Counted from the first letter of the stretch, positions 35,131 through 44,490 are shown. The stretch is 64,000 bases of DNA from Poriferisodalis sp963663635 (GCA_963663635.2 CAXXMY010000009.1:372001-436000), one strand, 5' to 3'. The notes: generated by a model from the sequence alone, not told the origin. A program made the numbers and translations.

Positions 35131-36678
35131 GTGAACAAAGCAACGACTCCCCGCGTCGGCTCCGCGGCTTCCTCGGAAACGTCGCTCGCCGTCGATTTGC
35201 GGGGCATCCGCAAGGAGTTTCCCGGCGTCGTGGCCTGCGACGGTGCCGACCTGTCGGTTCGCGTCGGCACTATCCACGCACTGCTCGGTGAGAACGGTGC
35301 CGGCAAGACCTCGCTCGTCAACGTGCTGGGCGGCGTCTATCTCCCCGACGGCGGCGAGATCTGGGTGCACGGCGAGCAATGCCGGTTCCACTCTCCGGCA
35401 GACGCAATTGCTGCCGGCATCGGCATGGTGCACCAGGAGTTCCGTTTGGTGCCCTCGCTCACTGTCTCAGAGAACGTGGTGCTGGGCTCGGCGCCCCGCT
35501 ATCTCAACATGAACCAGATTGTCGAGCGAGTCTCCCATCTGGCTGCGTTGTACTCACTCGATGCCGATCCGACTCGACCGGTGTGGCAGTTGTCCGTCGG
35601 TGAACGGCAGCGTGTCGAGATTCTGAAGGCGTTGTGGCGCGACGCTGATGTGCTGGTGCTTGACGAGCCGACCGCCGTGCTGACGCCTGCCGAGGCCGCT
35701 GACCTAGGCGAGACGCTGCGGGCGATGGCCGACCGTGGCCGCTCGGTGATCTACATCAGCCACAAGCTCGACGAAGTGCTCTCGGTTTGCGACGAGGTGA
35801 CGGTGCTGCGAGGGGGTGTCACCGTTGCGCAGCCGGGCAGCCTTGCGGGCGTCGATCGGTCCGACCTCGCCCAGATGATGGTCGGAGAGGCCGCAGCCGA
35901 GGTGCCACGCCCACCGGACCACCCCAGCGGCGACGTCGTGCTCGCGCTGGAAGGCGTCGCGGCGCTCAGCGATCGAGGATTCCCGGCGCTGCATGCTGTC
36001 GACCTCGACGTGCGTGCCGGCGAGATCGTGGGTATTGCCGGAGTGTCGGGCAACGGTCAACGAGAGCTGGCCGAAGCAATCGCAGGCTTGCGGGCCACCA
36101 CCGAAGGAACCGTGCGGCTCGCAGGCGCCGACATCACCGGCGCATCGCCGAGGGTTCGTTCCCGCAGCGGTCTGGCCTACGTGCCCGAAGATCGGCTCGG
36201 CGTGGGCCTGGCGCCGCACATGTCGGTCGTCGACAACGCTGTCGTGCGCTCGTACCTGTCCCTGCGGCGAGGTGCCATGCTTGATCTGAAGCGCTGCGAA
36301 GAGTTCTGCAAGGGCCTCGTTGAGCGCTTCGGCGTCCAGGTGGGACGGCTGCACGAAAACGTCAGCGCCCTCTCGGGCGGCAACTTGCAGCGCCTGCTGC
36401 TGGGGCGCGAGCTGACCGGCGAACCGCGAGTGCTCGTGGCGGCGCAGCCCACGCGGGGTCTCGACGTCGCGGGCATCGCGGCCGTCCAGGAGCAGATCGT
36501 GGCGCAGCGCAGCGCTGGTGTCGGTGTGCTGCTCATCTCCGAAGATCTCGACGAGCTGCTCGCGCTGTCAGACCGCTTGGTTGTGATGTACGAGGGCCGC
36601 ATCGCAGCTCGACTCGACCCGTCCCAAACAACACGCGGCGAAGTGGGTGCAGCGATGGCCGGAGGCGGCGGCTCGTGA
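35131..36678 (+). CDS. Double-domain ABC transporter ATPase (nucleoside/simple-sugar type)
   Basis: A 515-residue protein with two nucleotide-binding domains. The first has Walker A LLGENGAGKTS, signature LSVGERQRVEILKALW and Walker B VLVLDEPTAV. The second has a degenerate Walker A (GVSGNGQRELAEAI) and LSGGNLQRLLLGREL with VLVAAQPTRGLDV, the asymmetry usual in BMP-type importers such as YufO/NupB. The start is GTG 35131. The C-terminal GGGGS and following TGAC are partly repeated just before the next gene's start. Confidence 0.93.
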   Translation: MNKATTPRVGSAASSETSLAVDLRGIRKEFPGVVACDGADLSVRVGTIHALLGENGAGKTSLVNVLGGVYLPDGGEIWVHGEQCRFHSPADAIAAGIGMVHQEFRLVPSLTVSENVVLGSAPRYLNMNQIVERVSHLAALYSLDADPTRPVWQLSVGERQRVEILKALWRDADVLVLDEPTAVLTPAEAADLGETLRAMADRGRSVIYISHKLDEVLSVCDEVTVLRGGVTVAQPGSLAGVDRSDLAQMMVGEAAAEVPRPPDHPSGDVVLALEGVAALSDRGFPALHAVDLDVRAGEIVGIAGVSGNGQRELAEAIAGLRATTEGTVRLAGADITGASPRVRSRSGLAYVPEDRLGVGLAPHMSVVDNAVVRSYLSLRRGAMLDLKRCEEFCKGLVERFGVQVGRLHENVSALSGGNLQRLLLGRELTGEPRVLVAAQPTRGLDVAGIAAVQEQIVAQRSAGVGVLLISEDLDELLALSDRLVVMYEGRIAARLDPSQTTRGEVGAAMAGGGGS

Positions 36679-36742
36679 CAACCCAACACACCCCAACCCG
36701 CCGCCGACACAACGGCGCAGCCACAACACAGGGCGGCGGCTC

Positions 36743-37930
36743 GTGACCGATCCCACCCACGCTCCGCTGCATACGGTGGCCCGCGGGCGAGCTCGCTGGC
36801 ATCACGGCGTGATCCGGCCGGTGCTGCAACGACGGACGAACGTCGCGCCCGCTGCGCAGGCCATCGCCTTCGTGATCGGCATCGCTGCGGCGCTCATTGC
36901 GGGCGCGCTGCTGCTGTGGGCAGCAGGCAACGACCCCGGCGCGGTCTACGGCCGGATGATCGATTCGTCGCTGGGCGGCGCGAACTCGATCTCCCGAACG
37001 TTGTTGCGAGCGACGCCGCTGGCGCTGGCCGGCCTGGCTGTCGCAGTGGCCGGCTCGATGGGTCTGTGGAACATCGGCGCCGAGGGTCAAATGATGGCCG
37101 GCGCCACCGTTGCCGCGGGTGTGGCGATGACCGCAGGAGACCTGCCCGGTCCTGTGCTGATCTTGCTGATGATCGGTGCGGGAGCAGCCGGCGGAGTCAT
37201 CCTGATGCTCGGCCCGGCGCTGGCTCGCGCGTACCTCGGCGTCAGCGAGATCATCACGACCCTCATGCTCGTCGAGGTCTCGATTCGGATCGTGGAATGG
37301 CTCGAAACGGGTCCGTGGAAGGACCCTGAGTCGCGGGGCTTCGCATTGATCGAGCCGCTGCCCGATCACGCCTCGCTGCCGGGCCTGTTCGGGCGCGCGC
37401 ACATCGGCGTCCTGATCGCGATCGCATTGCTTGTCGCGTTCTGGCTGGCAGTGTCGAGGACAGCATGGGGCTACGAGCTGCGAATGGCCGGATCATCGCC
37501 GGCGACCGCTCGTTATGCAGGAATCTCTCTGCAACGCAAGGTGCTGACCGCGCTCTTGCTCTCAGGTGCGCTGGCGGGGCTGGCCGGGGCCGTCGAGCTC
37601 ACCGGAACGGCCACCCGCCTCGATCCCGGACTGTCCAACGGCTACGGCTTCGCTGGCATCATCGTGGCCGCTCTGGCTCTCATGCGGCCGTCCGGCGTGG
37701 CAGTCGTCGCCTTCGTGTTCGGCGCAGTCCAGGTTGGGGGCCAATCCATCCAGACGCTCGGGGTCACCAGTTCGATCGCCACGATCCTGCAGGCGATGAT
37801 CCTGATCGCTGCACTGGTAGCGGCCGTCTTGTTGAACTACCGGATTCGCTGGGTGCGCCCGGTGGGAAGCGACACCGAACTGCCTGAGGCGGCGGATGCC
37901 GCTGCGACTACGGGAGCAGCAGGTGTCTGA
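36743..37930 (+). CDS. ABC transporter permease (BMP/nucleoside importer subunit 1)
   Basis: About 395 residues with some eight to ten hydrophobic segments, for example AIAFVIGIAAALIAGALLLW and VLILLMIGAGAAGGVILMLG. The cytoplasmic coupling loop is in LARAYLGVSEIITTLMLVEV. GTG 36743 is chosen because it is preceded by a GGCGGCGG tract; the 64 bp between the ATPase stop and this start is a low-complexity CA-rich spacer. It pairs with the next permease, overlapping it by 8 bp. Confidence 0.9.
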   Translation: MTDPTHAPLHTVARGRARWHHGVIRPVLQRRTNVAPAAQAIAFVIGIAAALIAGALLLWAAGNDPGAVYGRMIDSSLGGANSISRTLLRATPLALAGLAVAVAGSMGLWNIGAEGQMMAGATVAAGVAMTAGDLPGPVLILLMIGAGAAGGVILMLGPALARAYLGVSEIITTLMLVEVSIRIVEWLETGPWKDPESRGFALIEPLPDHASLPGLFGRAHIGVLIAIALLVAFWLAVSRTAWGYELRMAGSSPATARYAGISLQRKVLTALLLSGALAGLAGAVELTGTATRLDPGLSNGYGFAGIIVAALALMRPSGVAVVAFVFGAVQVGGQSIQTLGVTSSIATILQAMILIAALVAAVLLNYRIRWVRPVGSDTELPEAADAAATTGAAGV

Positions 37931-38879
37931 GGACGCGATCATCGGGCTGCTCGTGGCCACCGTCCAGTTCGCCACGCTCGTGTATCTGGCCGGGCTGGGT
38001 GAGCTGATTGCCGAGCGCTCGGGTGTGTTGAACCTCGGCGTCGAGGGCATGATGGCGATGGGTGCCGTCAGCGGCTTCATGGTGGCGCTCGCCACTGACC
38101 GGCCATGGATCGGCTTCCTGGCCGCAGCCACCGTCGGCATGGGGGTTGCAGGCGTGCACGCGATGGTGAGCGTCGTGATGGGTGCGGGCCAAGTTGTGTC
38201 CGGTCTGGCGATCACGGTCGGCGGTCTCGGTTTTGCCGCATTCATCGGTCAGGACGCCGTGCGCGAGCGGGCCGATGCTGTGTTCACTGATCTGGGAATC
38301 GCCGGTCTGGCCGATATCCCCTGGGCAGGACCGATCTTGTTCAATCAACCACCGGTTGTGTATCTGGCTGCCGGCTTGGGCGTGGCGGTCTGGTTTGTGC
38401 TCAATCGGACCCGGCTTGGCCTCGCCTTGCGGGCCGTGGGCGAATCCGCTTCCACGACCGACTCGGTCGGCCATTCGGTGGTGCTGCTGCGTTCGGGTGC
38501 CGTGCTCGTTGGCGGCGCCTTCGCTGGCGCAGCGGGCGCCTTCCTGTCGCTCTACATGGCCGCCGGTTGGACCGAAGGCCTCATCGCGGGTCGCGGCTGG
38601 ATTGCCGTCGCGCTGGTCATCTTCGGCGCCTGGCGGCCCGGGCGGCTCGCCGCCGGCTCGCTGCTGTTCGGGTTCACGCTGGCGCTGCAGCCCCGCGTCC
38701 AGACGTTCGACCTGAACCTCTTCGGCCTCGAGGTCAACACGATCTCGCCAGCGCTGTTTGGCATCCTGCCGTTCCTGCTGACCGTGGCGGTCCTCATTGC
38801 CATCAGCTTCCGGGCCCGGCATCGACCGAGCCCAGCGCCGGCCGCCCTGACGCTCCCGTATCGACGCGAGGAACGCTGA
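37923..38879 (+). CDS. ABC transporter permease (BMP/nucleoside importer subunit 2)
   Basis: About 318 residues, strongly hydrophobic, with the N-terminal signature GELIAERSGVLNLGVEGMMA that is diagnostic for the second permease of nucleoside/BMP importers. GTG 37923 overlaps the first permease by 8 bp; ATG 37896 is an alternative that adds nine residues. Last gene of the importer operon. Confidence 0.92.
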   Translation: MSEDAIIGLLVATVQFATLVYLAGLGELIAERSGVLNLGVEGMMAMGAVSGFMVALATDRPWIGFLAAATVGMGVAGVHAMVSVVMGAGQVVSGLAITVGGLGFAAFIGQDAVRERADAVFTDLGIAGLADIPWAGPILFNQPPVVYLAAGLGVAVWFVLNRTRLGLALRAVGESASTTDSVGHSVVLLRSGAVLVGGAFAGAAGAFLSLYMAAGWTEGLIAGRGWIAVALVIFGAWRPGRLAAGSLLFGFTLALQPRVQTFDLNLFGLEVNTISPALFGILPFLLTVAVLIAISFRARHRPSPAPAALTLPYRREER

Positions 38880-38944
38880 CAGCGCTGCTGAGCGCTGCAG
38901 ACACCGTCGCCAGCAGCGAGACCCCGACGGGCTAGCGTCTCCGG

Positions 38945-39271
38945 ATGGCCGAGGGCAACCCGCACGAAGCGCTGCCGGACGGCACGAAGCTGCAGATCCG
39001 ACTGCCGCCCGAGCTCGAGGGCGGCGTGTGGTCCAACTTCGCCGTGGTACGCCACTCGCCGTATGAATTCACGCTCGACTTCATCCGGCTGGACTTCAGC
39101 GGCAAACAGTCGCCCCGGCGAGGCGTCGTCGTGCAACGCGTCAACATGTCACCGCAATTCGTCGAGCAGCTCATCAGCGCGCTGAGCGACAACATGTCCA
39201 AGTTCGCCTCGAACCTTGCGCCGTCCAGTCTCGAATCGTTGGATGGGCCGAAGGACGACCCGGACGCTTGA
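38945..39271 (+). CDS. DUF3467 family protein
   Basis: A 108-residue acidic protein with the DUF3467 pattern: ...GVWSNFAVVRHSPYEFTLDF, then IRLDF and VVQRVNMSPQFVEQLISALS. The family is widespread, small and uncharacterised; members often sit near stress or gas-vesicle-like genes but no role is established. It ends 6 bp before the convergent DEAD-box gene's stop. ATG 38945 is the only reasonable start. Confidence 0.85.
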   Translation: MAEGNPHEALPDGTKLQIRLPPELEGGVWSNFAVVRHSPYEFTLDFIRLDFSGKQSPRRGVVVQRVNMSPQFVEQLISALSDNMSKFASNLAPSSLESLDGPKDDPDA

Positions 39272-39277
39272 TTCCTC

Positions 39278-40669
39278 TCAGCGCTGTGACGAGCGCTGGT
39301 GAACTTTTGACCTGGAACGATTGTTGTTGTTGCTTCGGCGGTGACGGGACTGGTTCTTGGCCGCCGGGCGCTCGAGCGTGCGACGCCGAGTCTGCGACCG
39401 TGGGCGCTGTGAGTTCGCCTCGGCGCTCACCTTGCGGGGCTCAGAGCGTGGCTGACCTGAAGCCGCCTTGGCCTTGTGGGTCTTCGAGCCCTTCGGGCCT
39501 GCATCGGTGGCAAATCCGGTGACATAGGCGCTGCCCCTGCGTGGGCTGGCTGACCGGATCGCGGCCACGTCGACTTCGGTGATGGGCTGTTCCAGGCCCA
39601 TCTTGCGCTGCATGGACTTGAATTCTTTGACCTGCTCGGGCTGGATGAGCGAGACCACCACGCCGCCCAGACCGGCCCGGGCCGTGCGGCCCGATCGGTG
39701 AAGGTACGTCTTGTGGTCGGCCGCGACGTCGTAGTGGACGACGGCACCGACACCTTCGACATGTATGCCGCGGGCAGCGACGTCAGTCGCGACCAGCGCC
39801 TGGACCTTGCCGGCCGCAAACTCGGCCAGGGCCCTGGTGCGCTGGCTCTGGCTGCGGCCGCCGTGAAGCGCCGCCGTGCGAATGCCCCGGCGATCCAGCT
39901 GCTTGGCCACGCGGTCGCAGCCATGCCGGGTTCGGCAGAACACGACCGTGGATCCTGCGGCGTCGATCGCTTCCGCGCAGACGTCGGTGCGTTCGGTCCT
40001 GGCCACACTCCAAAAGACGTGATCTGCAGCGCTGACGTCCGGGGTTTCGTCGCCGACCTCGTGACGCACGGGATCGCGCTGATAGTCGCGGGTCAGTGTC
40101 GCCACGTCACCGTCGAGCGTGGCCGAGAACAGCATGGTCTGGCGGTTTGCGGCGGTCTGGTCGAGCAGGCGTCGCACGACCGGGATGAATCCCATGTCGG
40201 CCATGCGGTCGGCCTCGTCGATGACGACCTTGTCAACAGCGGACAGGTCAACATGGCGCTGTTCGATGAGGTCTTCGAGGCGACCTGGGCACGCGACGAG
40301 AATGTCGACCCCGCGACGCAGGGACCCGATCTGGGCGCCATAGCCCACACCGCCATAGGCGACGGCGACCCGGCGCTTGCCTGCGAAGGTGCGCAGCTCG
40401 GTCATGATCTGATCGGCGAGTTCGCGGGTCGGCGCGAGCACGAGCGCTCGGGGCTTGTGCGGCTGGGCGCTGCCGACGCTGGCTACCAGCGGAATCCCGA
40501 ACGCCAGCGTCTTGCCGGATCCGGTGGGCGCGCGGCCGCAGACATCGCGTCCGGCCAAGGCATCGGCCACGGTGGCCGCCTGGATGGCGAACGGCTGGCT
40601 GATGCCACGTTGAGCGAGCGCGCTCACGATGAAGTCGGGGGCGCCCAGTTGGGCAAAGGTGGGGGGCAT
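39278..40669 (-). CDS. DEAD-box RNA helicase with basic C-terminal tail
   Basis: About 463 residues. Q motif FAQLGAPDFIVSALAQRGI...PFAIQ, motif I APTGSGKT, Ia PTRELADQI, motif II VIDEADRM, motif III SATL, motif V ATDVAARGIH and motif VI HRSGRTARAG are all present. The last 90 residues are rich in Arg, Ser, Gln and Asn and end NNNNRSRSKVHQRSSQR, a likely RNA-binding tail. ATG 40669 has AGGAGA six bases upstream; the open frame continues further but without support. It follows the cold-shock gene on the same strand, fitting a cold/RNA-remodelling pair. Confidence 0.95.
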   Translation of the reverse strand: MPPTFAQLGAPDFIVSALAQRGISQPFAIQAATVADALAGRDVCGRAPTGSGKTLAFGIPLVASVGSAQPHKPRALVLAPTRELADQIMTELRTFAGKRRVAVAYGGVGYGAQIGSLRRGVDILVACPGRLEDLIEQRHVDLSAVDKVVIDEADRMADMGFIPVVRRLLDQTAANRQTMLFSATLDGDVATLTRDYQRDPVRHEVGDETPDVSAADHVFWSVARTERTDVCAEAIDAAGSTVVFCRTRHGCDRVAKQLDRRGIRTAALHGGRSQSQRTRALAEFAAGKVQALVATDVAARGIHVEGVGAVVHYDVAADHKTYLHRSGRTARAGLGGVVVSLIQPEQVKEFKSMQRKMGLEQPITEVDVAAIRSASPRRGSAYVTGFATDAGPKGSKTHKAKAASGQPRSEPRKVSAEANSQRPRSQTRRRTLERPAAKNQSRHRRSNNNNRSRSKVHQRSSQR

Positions 40670-41044
40670 GTGTCTCCTGGCCCGCTGCGCGCGGGCTCCT
40701 GGGGGGTTCGGTGGCGCCTCAACAGGGGGTGAAGAGGTCGGCGATAGCGGGGGTCTGGTCCACGTTGACAGGAAGAACCAAGACCGGCCTGCGAACCCGT
40801 CGGCCGAATATTCCGGCCAGACGACGGGAGGGTACCGGCGCGCGCTGCTCAATACTCGCGCAGCAGCACGCGGCCCGGTGGCCCGAGATGTGTTGACAGG
40901 AGGTGACGTGAGACGCCGCCCATGCCCGATGCGATCGCCAAAGGAACTCTGGTGGCCGAGATGTCTCGGGCCCCAGACTCCGTGCGGCGCCTGCCTGTTC
41001 GGCGGGCGACGGTCGATGGCGAGTGCGCTCAGTGACGAGCGCGC
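40670..41044. other. Intergenic region between csp and the DEAD-box gene
   Basis: No coding region was recognised. On the minus strand it is the downstream side of the cold-shock gene and the 5' leader of the helicase gene. The first 20 bases past the csp stop include the short palindrome GAGCGCGCTC. A long leader would fit cold-responsive control, but no thermometer structure can be claimed. Confidence 0.4.
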
Positions 41045-41242
41045 TCAGACAGGCTTGACGTTCTGCGCTTCGTCGCCCTTGCGGCCGGGTCCGATGTCGA
41101 ACTCGACCGTCTGCCCTGCCTCCAGCGTTCGGTAGTTCTCACCGACGATGTTGGAGTAGTGGACAAAGACGTCATCGGCTCCCTCACGGGAGATGAAGCC
41201 GAAGCCTTTTTCACTGTTGAAGAACTTGACGGTTCCGCGCAT
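41045..41242 (-). CDS. CspA-family cold-shock protein
   Basis: A 65-residue single OB-fold protein binding single-stranded nucleic acid. RNP1 is KGFGFISR and RNP2 is DVFVHYSNI. It starts MRGTVKFFNSEKG and ends GDEAQNVKPV, the full length for the family. Located 375 bp upstream of the DEAD-box helicase gene on the same strand. Confidence 0.96.
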   Translation of the reverse strand: MRGTVKFFNSEKGFGFISREGADDVFVHYSNIVGENYRTLEAGQTVEFDIGPGRKGDEAQNVKPV

Positions 41243-41319
41243 TTAATGTCTTTCGAAGCTTGGCCTGGTCGGCCAAAGGCCACAAGGATACGCCGTGAAC
41301 TGCCCAATCAAACCCGCGC

Positions 41320-42302
41320 TCACGAAGCGGGCACAAATTCGGCGAGAAAACCCAGTGTCGCTTCGACAAATGGGTCGTTCCGATCGCCTGCGACCATGTG
41401 TGCTGCATCGCCCACATTCGCGTAGTGGGCGTGGGGCACTGTCGCCAGGAACGCCTGCGCTCCCTCCTCGGAGAGCACGTCGCTGAGGCCGCCCCGCACC
41501 AGTAGCGTCGGCAGCGTCAGGTTCTCCGCGGCGGCCTGCTGGCGCGGGATGCGCTCTTTGAAGCTGCGCGGCCGGTGCATGAACGCCGGATCCCAGTGCC
41601 ATCGATAGCGGCCGTCGGGCCACAGGCGCACGTTCTTGGCGAGGCCGTCGAGGTTGCGCGGACGCTTGCGATGCGGCTGATAGTTCGCGATGGCCTCGGC
41701 GACTTCTTCGAGTGAAGCGAAACCGTCAGCACCCTGAGCCATGAAGTTGCGGATCTTGCGCACTCCGGCCGCTTCGATCTGCGGCGCGGTATCGACGAGC
41801 ACGAGGGCCGTGGCCTCCACGGCGCGCCCCCGACGGCGGTCAGCGACGTACCTCCGCCCATCGACGCGCCGACGAGCACTGGCATCTCGCCGAAGTACTC
41901 CACGATTGCCACCAAGTCCGCCACGAACGCCTCGGTTGTGTAGTCGCCGTCGGGTGACCAATCCGAGTCACCGTGGCCCCGTGCGTCGAGGCTGACGGCC
42001 CGGTAGCCACCGTCAGCGAGCGCCTGTCCTGCGCCTTTCCAGGCGTGGCGGATCTGCCCGCCGCCGTGCTGCAGCAGAACTAGCGGCCCGCTGTCGCCGT
42101 AGACGTCTGCCGCGACTCGGACACCGCCAGATGCGGGGATCAGCAGATCCGGATCGGGAGCGCCGACGATCCGTTCGCCGTGCTCGGACGGATGCGAGTA
42201 CACGTCGGCGCCGGCGGGCTCGGATGGCACAAAGTCGGGGGCATCCGCGTCTGCGGGGTCAACGAGGGGTCGACGTTGCCGGCCAGTCGATTGCTCCGCC
42301 AT
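41320..42302 (-). pseudogene. Alpha/beta-hydrolase, frameshifted
   Basis: From ATG 42302 the frame gives the N-terminal half through LLQHGGGQIRHAWKGAGQAL, SLDARGHGDSDWSPDG and the nucleophile elbow LVGASMGG, then goes out of frame. The C-terminal half follows in another frame (VEATALVLVDTAPQIEAAGV ... LLVRGGLSDVLSEEGAQAFL ... HMVAGDRND, with the catalytic Asp and His regions). Adding one base to the five-C run at 41827-41831 restores TAVGGRAVEATALVLVD, giving about 327 residues. Either a recent lesion or a homopolymer error. It lies 82 nt downstream of the selenoprotein-like gene. Confidence 0.82.
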
Positions 42303-42384
42303 ATCCAGCCTTTCGTTCGCTTGCGCGCCGTTCGCGACAGCGCCGACTGTGTCAGCTGAGGATGTCAGCCGATGCGTGGAGCGC

Positions 42385-43293
42385 TCAGGTGGTCCGCGCG
42401 CGGCCGTCGGCCTTGGCGGCGGCCTGATCACCTCGACGGGCTTCGCCCGCCGCGGCCAGCGTCGCCCGGTTCGAATCGTCAACGCGCATGAAGTGGCTGC
42501 GCCAGCCGTCGTTGTCGTCGGCATCCCACACGAACGGCGTCTGCACGGTGGTACGCGGGAGCCACGCACGCTCGAGCAGGTCGAGCGCCGTGCCGACGAT
42601 GTCGCGTTGCATCGCCGCGTCGCCCGGCTTGCCAGTCGGATTTCCGAGCGGGAAGTCGGTGAACACGAAGCGTGCGACGCCACATTCCTCGACGATGTCG
42701 CGGGCGCTGCCGACGACCACGGTCGGGATGCCCGCTTCTTCGAGGTGTCGTGCGATCAGACCCACGGTCTGATGGCAGACAGGTCAGAGGGGGACCAGCA
42801 GCGCCACGTCCACGCCGTCTTCGCGCATCCACTCTTCGATGCGGGGCGAGTCGTTGCGCTGCGTGCGGCGGTGGCTGTAGTCGGTGGGAATGCCGTAGAA
42901 GCGCTCTGACACTGCACCGATGCGGCCAACGGCTGCGAATTCGCGCAGCCGGTTGATCGGCAGGTACGTGTCGAGATCTTCGGTGTGGGTGTTGTCCTTG
43001 TCCCAGAACAGATCGTTGTTGTAGAGACCGTTGAGGGCGTCGTCGCAGTGCCCCGCGTAGGGTCGCTTCGGCCGGGCCGCAGGCACGCCAGTGGGCTCGC
43101 TGCCCGCCCGGAAGAACGATGTCGTGACCAAGCCCACCGTGCTCTCCGAGAGCGGCTTTTCCAGTGGGGTGAATGCCACCTCGTGGCTGTACGCCCACTG
43201 GTACGGCTGCGGATAGCCGTGCGCTGCGTAGTACTCGCGCGACTTGTCGATGTAGCTCAGATACGACCGGTGTGCCCGTCTTCCGTCTGACAT
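42385..43293 (-). CDS. Probable selenoprotein of the GrdB/PrdB (glycine/betaine/proline reductase selenoprotein B) family
   Basis: Read through one TGA, the frame encodes 302 residues: MSDGRRAHRSYLSYIDKSRE ... YPQPYQWAYSHEVAFTPLEK ... VDVALLVPL-(TGA)-PVCHQTVGLIARHLEEA ... VVVGSARDIVEECG ... FTDFPLGNPTGKPGD. The TGA (42784-42786) is codon 170, three residues before Cys173, at the first position of the U/C-x-x-C redox motif where relatives carry Cys or Sec. The frame on both sides is the same, with no shift needed. A perfect hairpin begins 10 nt after the TGA. The start ATG 43293 has AAGGGGA upstream. The alternative is a Cys-to-stop mutation yielding a 169-residue fragment. The substrate is unknown. 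The family includes redox subunits of amino-acid reductases. Confidence 0.78.
42755..42786 (-). promoter_or_regulatory. TGA codon with SECIS-like hairpin
   Basis: On the minus strand the TGA (42784-42786) is followed by a 10-nt spacer (CCTGTCTGCC), an 8-nt arm ATCAGACC, a GTG loop and the exact complementary arm GGTCTGAT (42755-42762). Bacterial SECIS elements lie within the coding frame about 11 nt after the UGA and present a short apical stem with a G in the loop, so position and shape fit. SelB binding is inferred. Confidence 0.6.
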
Positions 43294-43512
43294 GCCGTCC
43301 CCTTCTTCTGGACTCATTCCCGAAGGCACGCATGCCCGGGCTCTGTGGCCGCACCACGTCGGATGCGAGCCAGCCGCAGCGACCGGCGCTCGCGAACTGT
43401 ACGCGTCCACGCCAGGGTGCTGCCTGTCAACGGAGTCACGTTGCATGCGGGAATGCTCCGCCATGCGGCGGCGAACGCGGGCGGGCTCGGCCGAGCGTTG
43501 GCGCCCTGCGCG

Positions 43513-44490
43513 TCAGGCGGTCTCGCGTTGAACGCTCGGAATGACCTCTTCGAGATAGGCATCAAGCGCTTCGTCGCGGATCGGCGCCCTCAACGCCACG
43601 TTGAGTCCCTGTGCGCCGGCTGCCCGGTATTCCAAGATCCGCTCGACCGCCATCTCGGGCGTGCCGACGAGCGCGCCTTCGTCGAATCGATCCGCCAGAT
43701 CGCCCCACGGAGCGCGCCCCCGCTCGCGCTCGGGCTCAACCTCGGCGGGGTCGGTCACAAGATGGAACATCACGTTGATCGTTCGCTCGATTTCAGCCGG
43801 ATCGCGCCCGGCAGCGGTGGCATGTGAGTCCAGCAATGATCCGAGACGGGCGAATCTCTCGGGCGTGATGTAGGCGGCATTCCAGCCATCGGCGAGTCGG
43901 GCTGCCATCGGGATGGTGCGCCGCTCGCCGATCCCGCCGAGCCAGATCGGCAGCCGCTCCTGTATCGGAGCGGGCAGGCACGAAGCGTCGTCGGCACGAA
44001 CCCAGCGGCCGTCGTAGGTCGTGCGCTCTTCGGTGAGCAGCGAGCGGATGAGCTCGAAGGATTCCTCCAGCATGTCGAAGCGCTCGCCGAGCGGCGGGAA
44101 GTCGTAGCCGAATGCTGCGGCTTCGGTTTCGTGCCAGCCCGCGCCGAGACCCAGTGTGAAACGTCCCCCGCTGAAGTGATCGAGCGTGGTGGCGGCCTTG
44201 GCCAGCAAACCCGCGTTGCGATAACCGACATAGAAGACGAGGCAGCCGATGCGGGCGTTACGAGTGTCCGCCACCAGGGAGCCAAGCGTGGAGAGGGCCT
44301 CGAAATGAGGCAGGACGCCGCCGAGCGGGGGCGCCTCGTACAGGTGGTCCCAGATGGAGATCCAGTCGGCACCGCCGGCGTCGAGTCGCTTCCACAGGTC
44401 GCGCATCTCGGCGGCCGTTATGTTCTGCTGCCCGATGTGCGCGCCGAGCTGCATCGGTCCGTCGGCGGGGTTGTGCTGCGTCGAAGTCAC
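43513..44490 (-). CDS. LLM-class F420-dependent oxidoreductase
   Basis: A 325-residue luciferase-like TIM-barrel protein. MQLGAHIGQQNITAAEMRDL at the N-terminus, GLGAGWHETEAAAFGYDFPP in the middle and LVGTPEMAVERILEYRAAGA near the C-terminus are characteristic of the actinobacterial TIGR03560-like F420-using group. The cofactor assignment rests on resemblance. Only 40 bp separate its start from the divergent haemoglobin gene, so the promoters overlap. The gene points towards the selenoprotein-like gene 219 bp downstream. Confidence 0.88.
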   Translation of the reverse strand: MTSTQHNPADGPMQLGAHIGQQNITAAEMRDLWKRLDAGGADWISIWDHLYEAPPLGGVLPHFEALSTLGSLVADTRNARIGCLVFYVGYRNAGLLAKAATTLDHFSGGRFTLGLGAGWHETEAAAFGYDFPPLGERFDMLEESFELIRSLLTEERTTYDGRWVRADDASCLPAPIQERLPIWLGGIGERRTIPMAARLADGWNAAYITPERFARLGSLLDSHATAAGRDPAEIERTINVMFHLVTDPAEVEPERERGRAPWGDLADRFDEGALVGTPEMAVERILEYRAAGAQGLNVALRAPIRDEALDAYLEEVIPSVQRETA

